NCBI GenBank assembly: GCA_964634385.1
Contig: CAZWIZ010000009.1
Span: 1-64,000, forward strand
Source: JAFGXW01 sp964634385
GTDB lineage: Bacteria; Bacillota_I; Bacilli_A; Izemoplasmatales; Izemoplasmataceae
Direction of reading: 5' to 3'
Length of the DNA: 64,000 nucleotides
Each line of letters opens with the position of its first letter. The first letter of the stretch is position 1. Both the position numbers and the translations under genes were made by a program. Under the pieces are notes generated by a model. That model saw only the letters and a program-made list of their open reading frames with translations, was not told where the DNA came from and made no database searches. Shown here in pieces: positions 17,239-25,329 of the stretch.

Positions 17239-17811
17239 TTAATAATTTGTTTTTCTTTTTTCAAAGTAAGCTTTTGGGTGCATACAGACAGGACACATTC
17301 CAGGTGCTCTTTTTCCAAAGTGAATATGTCCACAATTACGACAGAACCAAGCAGTTTCAGTTTCACTTTTAAAAACTAGATCTTCTTTGATATTTCCAAG
17401 TAATTTACGGTATCTTTCTTCATGATCTTTTTCAATTTTTGCGATCATTTTAAATGAGGCTGCAATTTTCGGAAATCCTTCTTTTGTAGCTATTCTTGCG
17501 AATTCCGGATATAGTTCATCCCATTCTTCTAATTCACCATCAGCTGCAGCTAATAAATTTTCAGAAGTTGTTCCTTCAATTCCCGCAGGATAAGCAGCAG
17601 TAATTTCTACAACTCCGCCTTCTAAATGTCTAAAAAAGATTTTAGCATGTTCGTATTCATTGGCTGCTGTTTCTAAAAATAATGCAGCAATTTGTTCATA
17701 ACCTTCTTTTTTAGCAATTTTTGAAAACATTGTATAACGATTTCTTGCTTGTGATTCACCAGCAAAAGCTTTTAGCAAATTTTTCTCAGTTTCTGTTCCT
17801 TTAATTGACAT
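17239..17811 (-). CDS. rbr: Rubrerythrin
   Basis: A 190-residue non-haem iron peroxidase that reduces hydrogen peroxide in anaerobes and microaerobes. The N-terminal ferritin-like four-helix part carries the di-iron ligands (AGESQARNRY at 16-25, ANEYEHAKIF at about 49-58, and a second EEW..EKDHEERY set). The C-terminal rubredoxin-like part has two CxxC knuckles (FCRNCGH and MCPVCMH). AAAGGAGG precedes the ATG by 6 nt. Monocistronic between two terminators or gaps. It indicates a lifestyle with occasional oxygen exposure. Confidence 0.96.
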   Translation of the reverse strand: MSIKGTETEKNLLKAFAGESQARNRYTMFSKIAKKEGYEQIAALFLETAANEYEHAKIFFRHLEGGVVEITAAYPAGIEGTTSENLLAAADGELEEWDELYPEFARIATKEGFPKIAASFKMIAKIEKDHEERYRKLLGNIKEDLVFKSETETAWFCRNCGHIHFGKRAPGMCPVCMHPKAYFEKRKTNY

Positions 17812-17855
17812 TTTATTCCTCCTTTAACTCTCTATTATGAAAATTATAGCATTAT

Positions 17856-18440
17856 TTAATTGTTTTTTAAATAATTAATTAACTTTGCTAAGCATTTACC
17901 TCGATGACTTATTTCATTTTTTTCTTCCAAACTTATTTCTGCTAAATTCTTATTTAACATTGGGACATAAAAGATTGGATCATATCCGAATCCATTTGTA
18001 CCCGCATATTCTTTACTTATTTCTCCGTATAAATAATCTTCAAAGAAAACTGGATCTTTATCTAATGAAAACAAACACATTGTAGTTATAAACCGTGCTT
18101 TTCTATCTTTTATTCCTTCAAGATTTTTTAAAAGAAGTTTATTATTATCTTCATAGTTTTTATCTACTCCACTATATCTTGCTGAAAACACTCCAGGTTC
18201 ATTGTGTAATGAAAATACTTCTAATCCTGAGTCATCAGCTACAACCGTTTTATTAAGATAATTAGATAATTCTTTAGCTTTTTTAAATGCATTTTCTTTA
18301 AAAGTTATTCCATCTTCTATAATTTCTGGAAACTCTTCAAAATCAAATAATGTTAGAACTTTGTATCCAATTGGTTCTAACATCTTTTTCATTTCTATTA
18401 TTTTATGAGCATTTTTTGTTGCGATTACAATTTCTTTCAT
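17856..18440 (-). CDS. rdgB: XTP/dITP diphosphatase (RdgB/HAM1 family)
   Basis: A 194-residue house-cleaning enzyme that hydrolyses non-canonical purine NTPs (XTP, dITP) to monophosphates. Motifs: IATKNAHKIIEM (residues 5-16), TFKENAFKKA, VADDSGLEV with catalytic aspartates, EPGVFSARYSG, GFGYDPIFYVP and the C-terminal KNEISHRGKCLAKL. Length is normal. AAGGTG lies before the ATG, and an extended -10 (TGA-TATACT) lies just downstream of the hairpin at 18475-18491, so the gene probably has its own promoter. Confidence 0.94.
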   Translation of the reverse strand: MKEIVIATKNAHKIIEMKKMLEPIGYKVLTLFDFEEFPEIIEDGITFKENAFKKAKELSNYLNKTVVADDSGLEVFSLHNEPGVFSARYSGVDKNYEDNNKLLLKNLEGIKDRKARFITTMCLFSLDKDPVFFEDYLYGEISKEYAGTNGFGYDPIFYVPMLNKNLAEISLEEKNEISHRGKCLAKLINYLKNN

Positions 18441-18474
18441 TATTCATCACCTTATCTATAGTATATCATAAAAA

Positions 18475-18491
18475 AAAGGCTAAACGCCTTT
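18475..18491 (-). terminator. Intrinsic terminator of an upstream minus-strand non-coding unit
   Basis: AAAGGC / GCCTTT stem with 5-nt loop, then a run of eight T on the minus strand. The nearest upstream minus-strand reading frame is 345 bp away, so it most likely ends the RNA described at 18475-18788. Alternatively it is an attenuator in the rdgB leader. Confidence 0.75.
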
Positions 18492-18788
18492 CTTCTTAAT
18501 TTCTATGGCTAGCAGAGGAGTTGTTACTTATTTTAACAATTTTTACTCTGGCATGTTCAATATACGTAATTCTATTAAAACTATCAAATAATCATTTCTT
18601 TTAAAATTTTAAATCAAATAAATGTTACTAATTATATAACTAAATGTTACAAAATAATTTAATATTACAAAATAATATTGCTACTAGATTCATTACTAAA
18701 ATTAATTAAACAACTCCTCAACTTCACCTGATACTGCCAGACATAGAAATCAATAAACTAATTTGTAAAAAAATATAAATATCACCTA
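18475..18788 (-). ncRNA. Candidate structured non-coding RNA (about 315 nt)
   Basis: No protein-coding frame of note. On the minus strand a good promoter (18823-18795) is followed by a region whose two ends pair over about 250 nt: 18742-18750 with 18499-18507 (9 bp), 18735-18740 with 18509-18514 (6 bp including a G-U wobble) and 18709-18719 with 18515-18525 (11 bp), leaving a 15-nt one-sided bulge (18720-18734). The unit ends in an intrinsic terminator (18475-18491). I do not recognise 6S, tmRNA, RNase P or SRP RNA signatures. Alternative: a degenerate mobile element with terminal inverted repeats, or an rdgB leader. Confidence 0.5.
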
Positions 18789-18794
18789 TAATTT

Positions 18795-18823
18795 ATTATA
18801 CCACTAATATAATTATAAAACAA
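18795..18823 (-). promoter_or_regulatory. Promoter of the candidate non-coding RNA
   Basis: Minus strand TTGTTT (18823-18818), exactly 17 bp, then TGG-TATAAT (extended -10, 18800-18795). It lies just downstream of the small membrane protein gene. Confidence 0.65.
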
Positions 18824-18836
18824 ATTTTAAATTATA

Positions 18837-19055
18837 TTAATTTAAAATATTTTTGGTTTTTGTAATCATATAAACAATCAGTCCTACTATATTAGTTGTT
18901 AAAAGTAAAATGACCCAAAACAACTTGCTATTATTGTTAATATTAGGATTTTCAATTATATTAACAATTATTTTAATTATTATTACTAATACAATAATAA
19001 CGATAACCGAAATAACTCCTACAAAAATAGTATATAATCCAATCGTTGCTCCCAT
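18837..19055 (-). CDS. Small PLDc_N-type membrane protein
   Basis: A 72-residue protein with two hydrophobic helices (about 5-32 and 47-65). The second half, SKLFWVILLLTTNIVGLIVYMI, fits the PLDc_N (cardiolipin synthase N-terminal-like) small-protein family, found as stand-alone membrane proteins of unknown role. AAAGGA lies 8 nt before the ATG at 19055; a longer frame from 19088 has no ribosome binding site and is not preferred. Monocistronic. Confidence 0.7.
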   Translation of the reverse strand: MGATIGLYTIFVGVISVIVIIVLVIIIKIIVNIIENPNINNNSKLFWVILLLTTNIVGLIVYMITKTKNILN

Positions 19056-19180
19056 AATATCATTCCTTTGGAATAGTATAACTAACATATATTATTATTT
19101 CAATAAATTATTATCTTCACTTATAAAATCAGATATCTTTGTATATTTTAAATGTTTTATGTTTATTGTTTAATTATATC

Positions 19181-19210
19181 ATAAAAATACCAAAAAATCG
19201 GTATTTTTAT
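19181..19210 (-). terminator. Terminator of the uxuB-uxaC-kinase-gnd-larA-like operon
   Basis: Perfect 11-bp stem (ATAAAAATACC / GGTATTTTTAT) with 8-nt loop overlapping the last stop codon (19207-19209), T-rich on the minus strand. Confidence 0.85.
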
Positions 19211-20475
19211 TTAAATGTATTTTTATCAATCCATAACCCCAGAGCTGGATTTGGAATATAAAAAATTTCTTCTCCATTTTCCAAAATATTCCATCCGTAT
19301 TGTAATTTTTCTATATTATATGTTTTAGATATACTACTATACTTTTGATAATGATAGTTAACATTTAATATATCTTCTTCATTTATTTTTTCAACCGCGT
19401 ATGTTATTTTAAATCGATCATCTGAAGACCCATGTATTAAATGTGCAGCAGCGCTCATGTTATTTCTTAAATCAATATTATCTTCAAATGCTTTTAGCGT
19501 TTTAATTCTGCCATTATATCCGTATTTTCTAATTAATTTATCTATAACAATATCTTCTCCGAATCGCTCAATTCCAGGTGCTAAGATTATTAATTCTCCT
19601 GCATCTTTAATAGCCATTCTAGTTCGATATATTGCTTTATTACCAAGCCATGTACTTTTAAATTCTAACGGGTCTAAATATACAACACATTTATTAATAG
19701 GTTTATCTAAAAAATCAATATTCTTTTCTTGAGATAGTTTTACTGCACGTTCAAAAGTTATTCTATTTGAACCAATAAAAAGTCCATGAGTTAAAACGTC
19801 ATTTCTAATAGCTGTAGTTACAGTTAAAACAAAAACAATTGGTAAATCTTTCAAAAAATGAGTTAATCCGTAATCAAGTATTTTACGTACAGGTGAATGA
19901 TCTTTTCCCATCATTTTTTCCATTCCGTATACTGCCCCAATCATATGAGACTGATTAATTGTTTTTTTTCCACCGCATCCAACTAAAATGTTTTTTGAAT
20001 GATTTGCCATTCCAATAACTTCGTGTGGAACTACTTGTCCAATCGAGAGAATAAGATCATAATTATTTTGAATAATTATTTTATTAATTTCTATTGTTAC
20101 TTTTTCTTTCCATAATCCATCAGTAATACTTTCAATATAACTTGCAGGTACTTCTCCAATATTAATAACGTCATTTCGCCAATCATGGTAAATAAATAAC
20201 TCATGAGGAATATCACCAAACATTAAATCAAGTTCTTCTTTTGTCATTTCAAGGTGTGTTCCAAGAGCTGGTAAAATATCTATATGTGCAATATCTTTAA
20301 GCAAGTGATAATACTGATTTGTAATAAAACCTGCTTTAGAATGAAATCTAGTAATATCAGGTGGAATAATTAATACTTTATTAATCTTTTTTCCTGTTAA
20401 AGAATTAATTAATCCTTGTTTAATCTCTTGATTTGTTAAGCCTTTTGTTGATTTATTATTTAAATGAATGTCCAT
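19207..20475 (-). CDS. LarA-like nickel-dependent 2-hydroxyacid racemase/epimerase
   Basis: A 422-residue member of the LarA (DUF2088) superfamily. Key residues of lactate racemase are conserved with exact spacing: D40 and R43 (PPDITR), H74 (ALGTH), H151 (VVPHEV), K161 ten residues on (the lysine that carries the nickel-pincer cofactor, K184 in L. plantarum LarA) and H177 sixteen further (nickel ligand H200). LarA homologues are known that act on other hydroxyacids, including D-gluconate 2-epimerases. Last gene of an operon with uxuB, uxaC, a sugar kinase and gnd, it is best explained as a D-mannonate/D-gluconate epimerase (inference). GGAGG precedes the ATG. Maturation genes larB, larC and larE are not in the window. 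Confidence 0.85.
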   Translation of the reverse strand: MDIHLNNKSTKGLTNQEIKQGLINSLTGKKINKVLIIPPDITRFHSKAGFITNQYYHLLKDIAHIDILPALGTHLEMTKEELDLMFGDIPHELFIYHDWRNDVINIGEVPASYIESITDGLWKEKVTIEINKIIIQNNYDLILSIGQVVPHEVIGMANHSKNILVGCGGKKTINQSHMIGAVYGMEKMMGKDHSPVRKILDYGLTHFLKDLPIVFVLTVTTAIRNDVLTHGLFIGSNRITFERAVKLSQEKNIDFLDKPINKCVVYLDPLEFKSTWLGNKAIYRTRMAIKDAGELIILAPGIERFGEDIVIDKLIRKYGYNGRIKTLKAFEDNIDLRNNMSAAAHLIHGSSDDRFKITYAVEKINEEDILNVNYHYQKYSSISKTYNIEKLQYGWNILENGEEIFYIPNPALGLWIDKNTFK

Positions 20476-20492
20476 ATATCCTCCATCCCTTA

Positions 20493-21944
20493 TTAACCTT
20501 TATATATTGTCGATGCTGTTTTCCCACCTTTTCCTGTCCAGTTAGTATGGAAAAATTCACCTCTTGGTTTATCTATTCTTTCATAGTTATGAGCACCAAA
20601 ATAATCTCTTTGAGCTTGAAGTAAATTAGCTGGAAGAGAGTTAGTAGTATAGCCATCAAAATAGGCAATACTTGAAGATAATGTTGGTATCGAAACTCCA
20701 CTTAATACAGCTATTGAAACAACTTTTCTTAATCCTTCTATTCTTAATTCTATTTCATTTTTAAAAAATGAATCAACTAATAAATTACTTAGATTAGGGT
20801 TTTTGTCAAATGCTTCTTTAATATTACTTAAAAAGGCTGAACGGATAATGCATCCACCTTTCCATAAAACAGAAATACCACCGAGATTTAAATCCCATTT
20901 ATACGATTTAGATGCTTCACTTAATAGTGAAAATCCTTGTGCATATGAAATAATTTTCGCTAAATATAATGCATCTTTTAAATTGTTAAGAAAATCTTTT
21001 CTATCTCCATCAAAATGTTTTAATTTACGGTTATATAACTTAGAAGCTTTCACTCTTTCTTCCTTAATTGCTGATAAGAAACGAGCATACACTGATTCCG
21101 CAATCAATGGTAAAGAAACGCCTTCATGAAGAGAATTAATTGCTGTCCATTTCCCTGTCCCTTTTTGTCCTGCAGTATCTAATATTTTATTTATAAGGTA
21201 AGTTCCATCTTTATCTTTTTTAGTAAAGATATCAGCAGTTATTTCAATTAAATAACTATTTAATTCTCCTTTATTCCATTCATAAAATATGTCATGAATT
21301 TCATCAGGCTTCATTTTTAATAAATCTCTCATAATTTGGTAAACTTCAGTAATTAATTGAATATCTCCATATTCAATTCCATTATGAACCATTTTAACAA
21401 AATGACCAGCTCCATTTTCACCAACCCAATCACAGCATATTTCATCATCTTTTGTTTTCGCAGCAATTGCTTGTAACAAATCTTTCACAAATGGCCAAGC
21501 TTTTTCGGACCCACCAGGCATAATTGATGGACCATTAAGCGCTCCTTCTTCTCCTCCTGATATTCCTGTACCAACAAAAAGTAAATTATTACTTTCTAAA
21601 TATTTTGTACGCCGATTTGTATCAGGAAAATGTGAATTTCCACCATCAATTATAATATCTCCTTTATCAAGTAAAACAATTAGTTCTTCAATAACTTGAT
21701 CAACTGGATTTCCAGCTTTTATCATCAACATAATTTTTCTTGGTTTCTTTACCATAGAAACTAATTCTTTTAAAGAACGCGCTATTTTAATATTTTTTTC
21801 TTTTGCTCGTGTCTTAGTAAAGTCTTCCATTCTATCTTTTGAAATGTCATAGGCAGCTACATGAAATCCTTTTGATTCTATATTTAATGTTAGATTTTCA
21901 CCCATTACTCCTAGACCAATCATTCCTATATCATAATTCTTCAT
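20493..21944 (-). CDS. gnd: 6-phosphogluconate dehydrogenase, decarboxylating
   Basis: A 483-residue full-length enzyme converting 6-phosphogluconate and NAD(P)+ to ribulose-5-phosphate and CO2. N-terminal Rossmann GLGVMG (residues 11-16), IIDGGNSHFPDTNRR, GTGISGGEEGA, and the catalytic helix HFVKMVHNGIEYGD are present; the C-terminus GEFFHTNWTGKGG closes the phosphate site. AGGAG precedes the ATG, 6 bp after the kinase stop. In an operon of hexuronate genes it suggests that carbon leaves as 6-phosphogluconate into the pentose phosphate pathway, rather than as 2-keto-3-deoxygluconate. Cofactor preference was not determined. Confidence 0.96.
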   Translation of the reverse strand: MKNYDIGMIGLGVMGENLTLNIESKGFHVAAYDISKDRMEDFTKTRAKEKNIKIARSLKELVSMVKKPRKIMLMIKAGNPVDQVIEELIVLLDKGDIIIDGGNSHFPDTNRRTKYLESNNLLFVGTGISGGEEGALNGPSIMPGGSEKAWPFVKDLLQAIAAKTKDDEICCDWVGENGAGHFVKMVHNGIEYGDIQLITEVYQIMRDLLKMKPDEIHDIFYEWNKGELNSYLIEITADIFTKKDKDGTYLINKILDTAGQKGTGKWTAINSLHEGVSLPLIAESVYARFLSAIKEERVKASKLYNRKLKHFDGDRKDFLNNLKDALYLAKIISYAQGFSLLSEASKSYKWDLNLGGISVLWKGGCIIRSAFLSNIKEAFDKNPNLSNLLVDSFFKNEIELRIEGLRKVVSIAVLSGVSIPTLSSSIAYFDGYTTNSLPANLLQAQRDYFGAHNYERIDKPRGEFFHTNWTGKGGKTASTIYKG

Positions 21945-21950
21945 TATTTT

Positions 21951-23024
21951 TTATCTCCTAACTCTGGCATTGCCTTTATATATATTCCAAACTTGTTCTT
22001 CATCTATTGGAGATGAGTAATCAGTTAACAAAGTTGTTGTAAGAGCTCCATTAGCCCACCCAAAATGAAAAGCATCTTCTGTTTTCATATTTGATAAAAG
22101 TCCATAAAGTAATCCTCCAACAAATCCATCTCCTCCTCCAATTCGATCTAATACCGGTATTGATTTAGGATTAACAACATGCCATTCATTTTGATCTTTT
22201 AATATTGCTCCCCAAAGATGCTCATTCGCACTTAATACTTCTCTTAAGGTTGTAGAAAATATTTCAACATTAGGATATTCTTTTTGCATATTGTCAATCA
22301 TATCTTTGAATCCATTTATTTTTTTATTTAAATCAGATCCACCAGCTTCAACTCCTTTTATTCCAAGTGCGAGTTGAAAATCTTCTTCGTTTCCAATCAA
22401 GATATTTGCTAAACTAGCTATTTTTTTAAAAATAGTGCTTAATTCATTTTTGCGATTTTCCCAAAAAGAAGCACGATAATTTATATCAAATGATATTTTA
22501 GTTCCATGTTTTTTTGCTTCTTGTGCTATTTTCAAACAAAATTCACCACTTTTTTCGGATAGAGCTGCGACTAGTCCAGAAATATGAATTAATTTCACAC
22601 CATCAGTTATAAATGTTTTTTTAAAATCAAAATCTTTAACATCTAGTTCTCTTCCTATTTCTCCTGCACGATCATTATGAACATATGGTGCTCTTACTCC
22701 AAATCCACTATCTGCGATATTTATTTGATGTCGATATCCCCAAGGTCCTCCCTGTGGTATTTCAGGACCTTCATATTCAATATTTCTTTTTTTTAAGTCT
22801 GATTTAATAAACTTAGCAATTGGACTTCCTTTAACAAATGTACTTAAAACCTTTACTTTAAGTCCTAAAGACGCTGATGCTGAAATAGCGTTGCTTTCAG
22901 CACTAGTAGCTTGCATAAAAAACGTATTTGAAGTGTAAACAGGTTGTCTATTTTCCGGAGTAATTCTTACTCCCATACTTGTTGGGACAATTATTGCGTA
23001 TTTAGCATTTTCTTTAAATTCCAT
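21951..23024 (-). CDS. PfkB-family sugar kinase (KdgK-like; possible gluconokinase)
   Basis: A 357-residue ribokinase-type kinase. The anion-hole/catalytic motif is RIGGGDGFVGG (the GAGD variant GGGD with the base Asp), and there is an NEEDFQLALGI segment typical of the family. The N-terminus VPTSMGVRITPENRQPV is characteristic of a clostridial subgroup often annotated 2-keto-3-deoxygluconate kinase. AGGAG lies 7 nt before the ATG; the gap to uxaC is 9 bp. With gnd and a LarA-like epimerase in the same operon, and no uxuA or eda in view, phosphorylation of D-gluconate to 6-phosphogluconate is an attractive alternative. The sequence alone cannot separate the two. Confidence 0.85.
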   Translation of the reverse strand: MEFKENAKYAIIVPTSMGVRITPENRQPVYTSNTFFMQATSAESNAISASASLGLKVKVLSTFVKGSPIAKFIKSDLKKRNIEYEGPEIPQGGPWGYRHQINIADSGFGVRAPYVHNDRAGEIGRELDVKDFDFKKTFITDGVKLIHISGLVAALSEKSGEFCLKIAQEAKKHGTKISFDINYRASFWENRKNELSTIFKKIASLANILIGNEEDFQLALGIKGVEAGGSDLNKKINGFKDMIDNMQKEYPNVEIFSTTLREVLSANEHLWGAILKDQNEWHVVNPKSIPVLDRIGGGDGFVGGLLYGLLSNMKTEDAFHFGWANGALTTTLLTDYSSPIDEEQVWNIYKGNARVRR

Positions 23025-23033
23025 ATTAATCTC

Positions 23034-24425
23034 CTATCGTTTAAAGTTTATAAAATTCTTGGTATTGTTATAAGAAATATTTTGAGCTAATTCAGCTATT
23101 TTTTTCATATTTTTCGGAATCAATCCTTTTTCTACTTTTTCAGCTAAAAAACTAGCTAATATTCTCCGAAAATAATCGTGTCTTACAAAAGATAGAAAAC
23201 TTCTTGAATCTGTCACCATTCCAATAAAATAATTTAAGTTTAAAAATTCTGCGAAAATATTCAATTGTTTTTCTATCCCTCTTTTATTATCTAAGAACCA
23301 CCAAGCAGCACCTAGTTGTATTTTTCCTTTTAATCCTTCAGAAAAATTAGCACACATAGCTGCGGTTGCTTCATAAGAAGCTGAATTCAATGGATAGATA
23401 ATTATTCTTGGAAGAGTACATTTTGTATTTATATCATTTAAAAATCTATTAAAATCATCAACAAAGTGATGATTAGTAATACTATCATACCCGCTATCTA
23501 CTCCAATATTCTCATATCCTATTGTGTTATTGTTTCGACTTGCTCCAATATGATATTGAACAGTCCAGTTTCTCAATGAATATTCATTCAAGAAAAATCC
23601 AAGTAAATAGCTGTTAAGTATTTCAATTTCTAAAATTGTTAATGAAAGATTATTATATCTTTTAAGAAATATTTCATTAGCCTGATCAAAAGATGTTTGA
23701 TGATATTTAAAATATGAAATTCCGTGATCAGCTAATTGACATGAGTGATTTTCAAAAAAATCTAATCTTATAGAAAGAGCTTTTTCTAAAGAATTCAAAT
23801 CAATAACTTTAATTGACGTTTTTTCTTCTAGTTTTATAATGTTTTCTTCGAATATTTGAGTATCAAAAGAAAATAGTTTATCAGGTCTAAATGTTGGTAA
23901 TACTTTAATTGAAAAATTTGGATCTTTTTCTAATAACTCATGATATTTCAAATCATCATTTAAATCATCCGTTGTACAAAGAGCTTCTACTTTCAAATCT
24001 TTTAGCAGTTCTCTTGGTCCTTTAGGATGATTTTTTAAATATCTATTAGCTTTTTCATATATTTCTTTAGTGTTTTCTCTTGTTAAATACTCATTAACAT
24101 TAAAAAATGTTTTTAATTCCATATGAGACCAATAATACAAAGGATTAAGATAAGCTTTTTCAATTGATTTAACAAAGCTAGAAAATGCTTCAAATTTGTT
24201 GTTTATATTTGTTATGTTTTCTTCTTTAATTCCAGAAAATCGCATTAATCTCCATTTGTAATGATCATGTTGAAGCCACATATTAGTAATATTATCAAAA
24301 GGTTTATTTTCATAAATTTCTAATGGACTCAAATGATTGTGGTAATCAATAATAGGTAAATCTTTAATGTTGTTATATATTTCTTTTGCGACTTCATTTT
24401 GTAACAAAAAATCATTATCAATCAT
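23034..24425 (-). CDS. uxaC: Glucuronate isomerase
   Basis: A 463-residue enzyme of the amidohydrolase fold that interconverts D-glucuronate and D-fructuronate (and galacturonate/tagaturonate). The family entry motif LPIIDYHNHLSP (about 25-36) carries the HxH pair, followed by DHYKWRLMRF and a C-terminal VTDSRSFLSFVRHDYFRR block. A GTG at 24431 would overlap the uxuB TGA, but GGGGTG lies 5 nt before the ATG at 24425, which is preferred. Second gene of the operon, following uxuB. Confidence 0.95.
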   Translation of the reverse strand: MIDNDFLLQNEVAKEIYNNIKDLPIIDYHNHLSPLEIYENKPFDNITNMWLQHDHYKWRLMRFSGIKEENITNINNKFEAFSSFVKSIEKAYLNPLYYWSHMELKTFFNVNEYLTRENTKEIYEKANRYLKNHPKGPRELLKDLKVEALCTTDDLNDDLKYHELLEKDPNFSIKVLPTFRPDKLFSFDTQIFEENIIKLEEKTSIKVIDLNSLEKALSIRLDFFENHSCQLADHGISYFKYHQTSFDQANEIFLKRYNNLSLTILEIEILNSYLLGFFLNEYSLRNWTVQYHIGASRNNNTIGYENIGVDSGYDSITNHHFVDDFNRFLNDINTKCTLPRIIIYPLNSASYEATAAMCANFSEGLKGKIQLGAAWWFLDNKRGIEKQLNIFAEFLNLNYFIGMVTDSRSFLSFVRHDYFRRILASFLAEKVEKGLIPKNMKKIAELAQNISYNNTKNFINFKR

Positions 24426-24427
24426 TT

Positions 24428-25273
24428 TCACACCCCACTATACGAACTAAATCCACCGTCAATTGGTAATACTACACCATTTATAAAGCTAGCAGCATCT
24501 TCATTAATTAAAAATAAAACAGCACCAATTAATTCTTCACTATCACCAAAACGGCCCATTGGGGTTTGATTAATAATTTGTTTTGCTCTAGCTGTAAAAT
24601 TTTTATTTTCATCTAATAATAATTGTTCGTTTTGCTTTGTAATAAAAAATCCTGGAGCAATCGCATTCACTCTTATATTTACTTTTGAAAAATGAACAGC
24701 TAACCATTGAGTAAAATTACTAACTGCCGCTTTTGCAGCGCTATAAGCTGGAATCTTAGTTAATGGTGTAAAAGCATTCATACTTGATATATTTAATATA
24801 GATCCACCATTTTCAAGCATTTCAGCAGCAAATACTTGAATAGGAAGTAATGTTCCTAAAAAATTTAAGTTAAATACAAATTCAATGCCTTTTGCATCTA
24901 AGTCAAAAAATGTTTTAAGACCTTCTGTTTCTTCAGTTTTTTTGTAAAACTCTTGAGTAGTCGTACCATTTGGATGATTTCCTCCAGCACCATTAATTAA
25001 GATATCAACACTACCAAATTCTTGTAATAAAATTTTTTTAGCTCTCTCTAAGCTATTTTTATCTAAGACATTACATTCAATTGCTTTAGATTTATAACCA
25101 AGCTTATTAATTTCTTTTTCTATCTGTAAAGCTCTTTCGAAATTTAAATCTAAAATAGCAACTTTAGCATTAGCACGAGCTAAGGCATAAGCAAATGTTT
25201 CACCCAAAACTCCTGCCCCTCCTGTTAAGACAACTACTTTTTCATTTAAGTTATCAATTTTTGGAATTATCAT
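24428..25273 (-). CDS. uxuB: D-mannonate (fructuronate) oxidoreductase, SDR type
   Basis: A short-chain dehydrogenase of about 281 residues. NAD-binding TGGAGVLGE at about 18-26, NGAGGNHPNG loop, catalytic serine in ILNISSMNA, and YSAAKAA with Tyr and Lys. Length and the long NGAGG insertion match the Bacillus UxuB/YjmF type that reduces D-fructuronate to D-mannonate, and uxaC follows directly. Two adjacent ATGs exist (25276 and 25273); the second is 7 nt from AAGGAG and is preferred. First gene of the five-gene operon. Confidence 0.9.
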   Translation of the reverse strand: MIIPKIDNLNEKVVVLTGGAGVLGETFAYALARANAKVAILDLNFERALQIEKEINKLGYKSKAIECNVLDKNSLERAKKILLQEFGSVDILINGAGGNHPNGTTTQEFYKKTEETEGLKTFFDLDAKGIEFVFNLNFLGTLLPIQVFAAEMLENGGSILNISSMNAFTPLTKIPAYSAAKAAVSNFTQWLAVHFSKVNIRVNAIAPGFFITKQNEQLLLDENKNFTARAKQIINQTPMGRFGDSEELIGAVLFLINEDAASFINGVVLPIDGGFSSYSGV

Positions 25274-25311
25274 CATACCACTCCTTATATTTTTGCCACA
25301 TTTATTTTGCT

Positions 25312-25329
25312 TATTATATTAATATAATA
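25312..25329. promoter_or_regulatory. 18-bp perfect AT palindrome upstream of uxuB
   Basis: TATTATATTAATATAATA is its own reverse complement. It lies 36-53 bp before the uxuB start, in the promoter zone, and contains -10-like hexamers on both strands. Possible operator; could also be chance in AT-rich DNA. Confidence 0.35.

Noticed and set aside
17175..17366. 63-codon minus-strand frame at the end of rubrerythrin
   Set aside because: Out-of-frame shadow of the rubredoxin-like part and its terminator.
18499..18750. Inverted repeats as ends of a MITE or insertion sequence
   Set aside because: Arms are unequal, with a 15-nt one-sided insertion and a G-U type mismatch; no flanking target duplication was seen, and a promoter and terminator fit a transcript better. 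Not excluded.
19056..19088. Longer start for the small PLDc_N-type protein
   Set aside because: No ribosome binding site before 19088, while AAAGGA lies 8 nt before the ATG at 19055.
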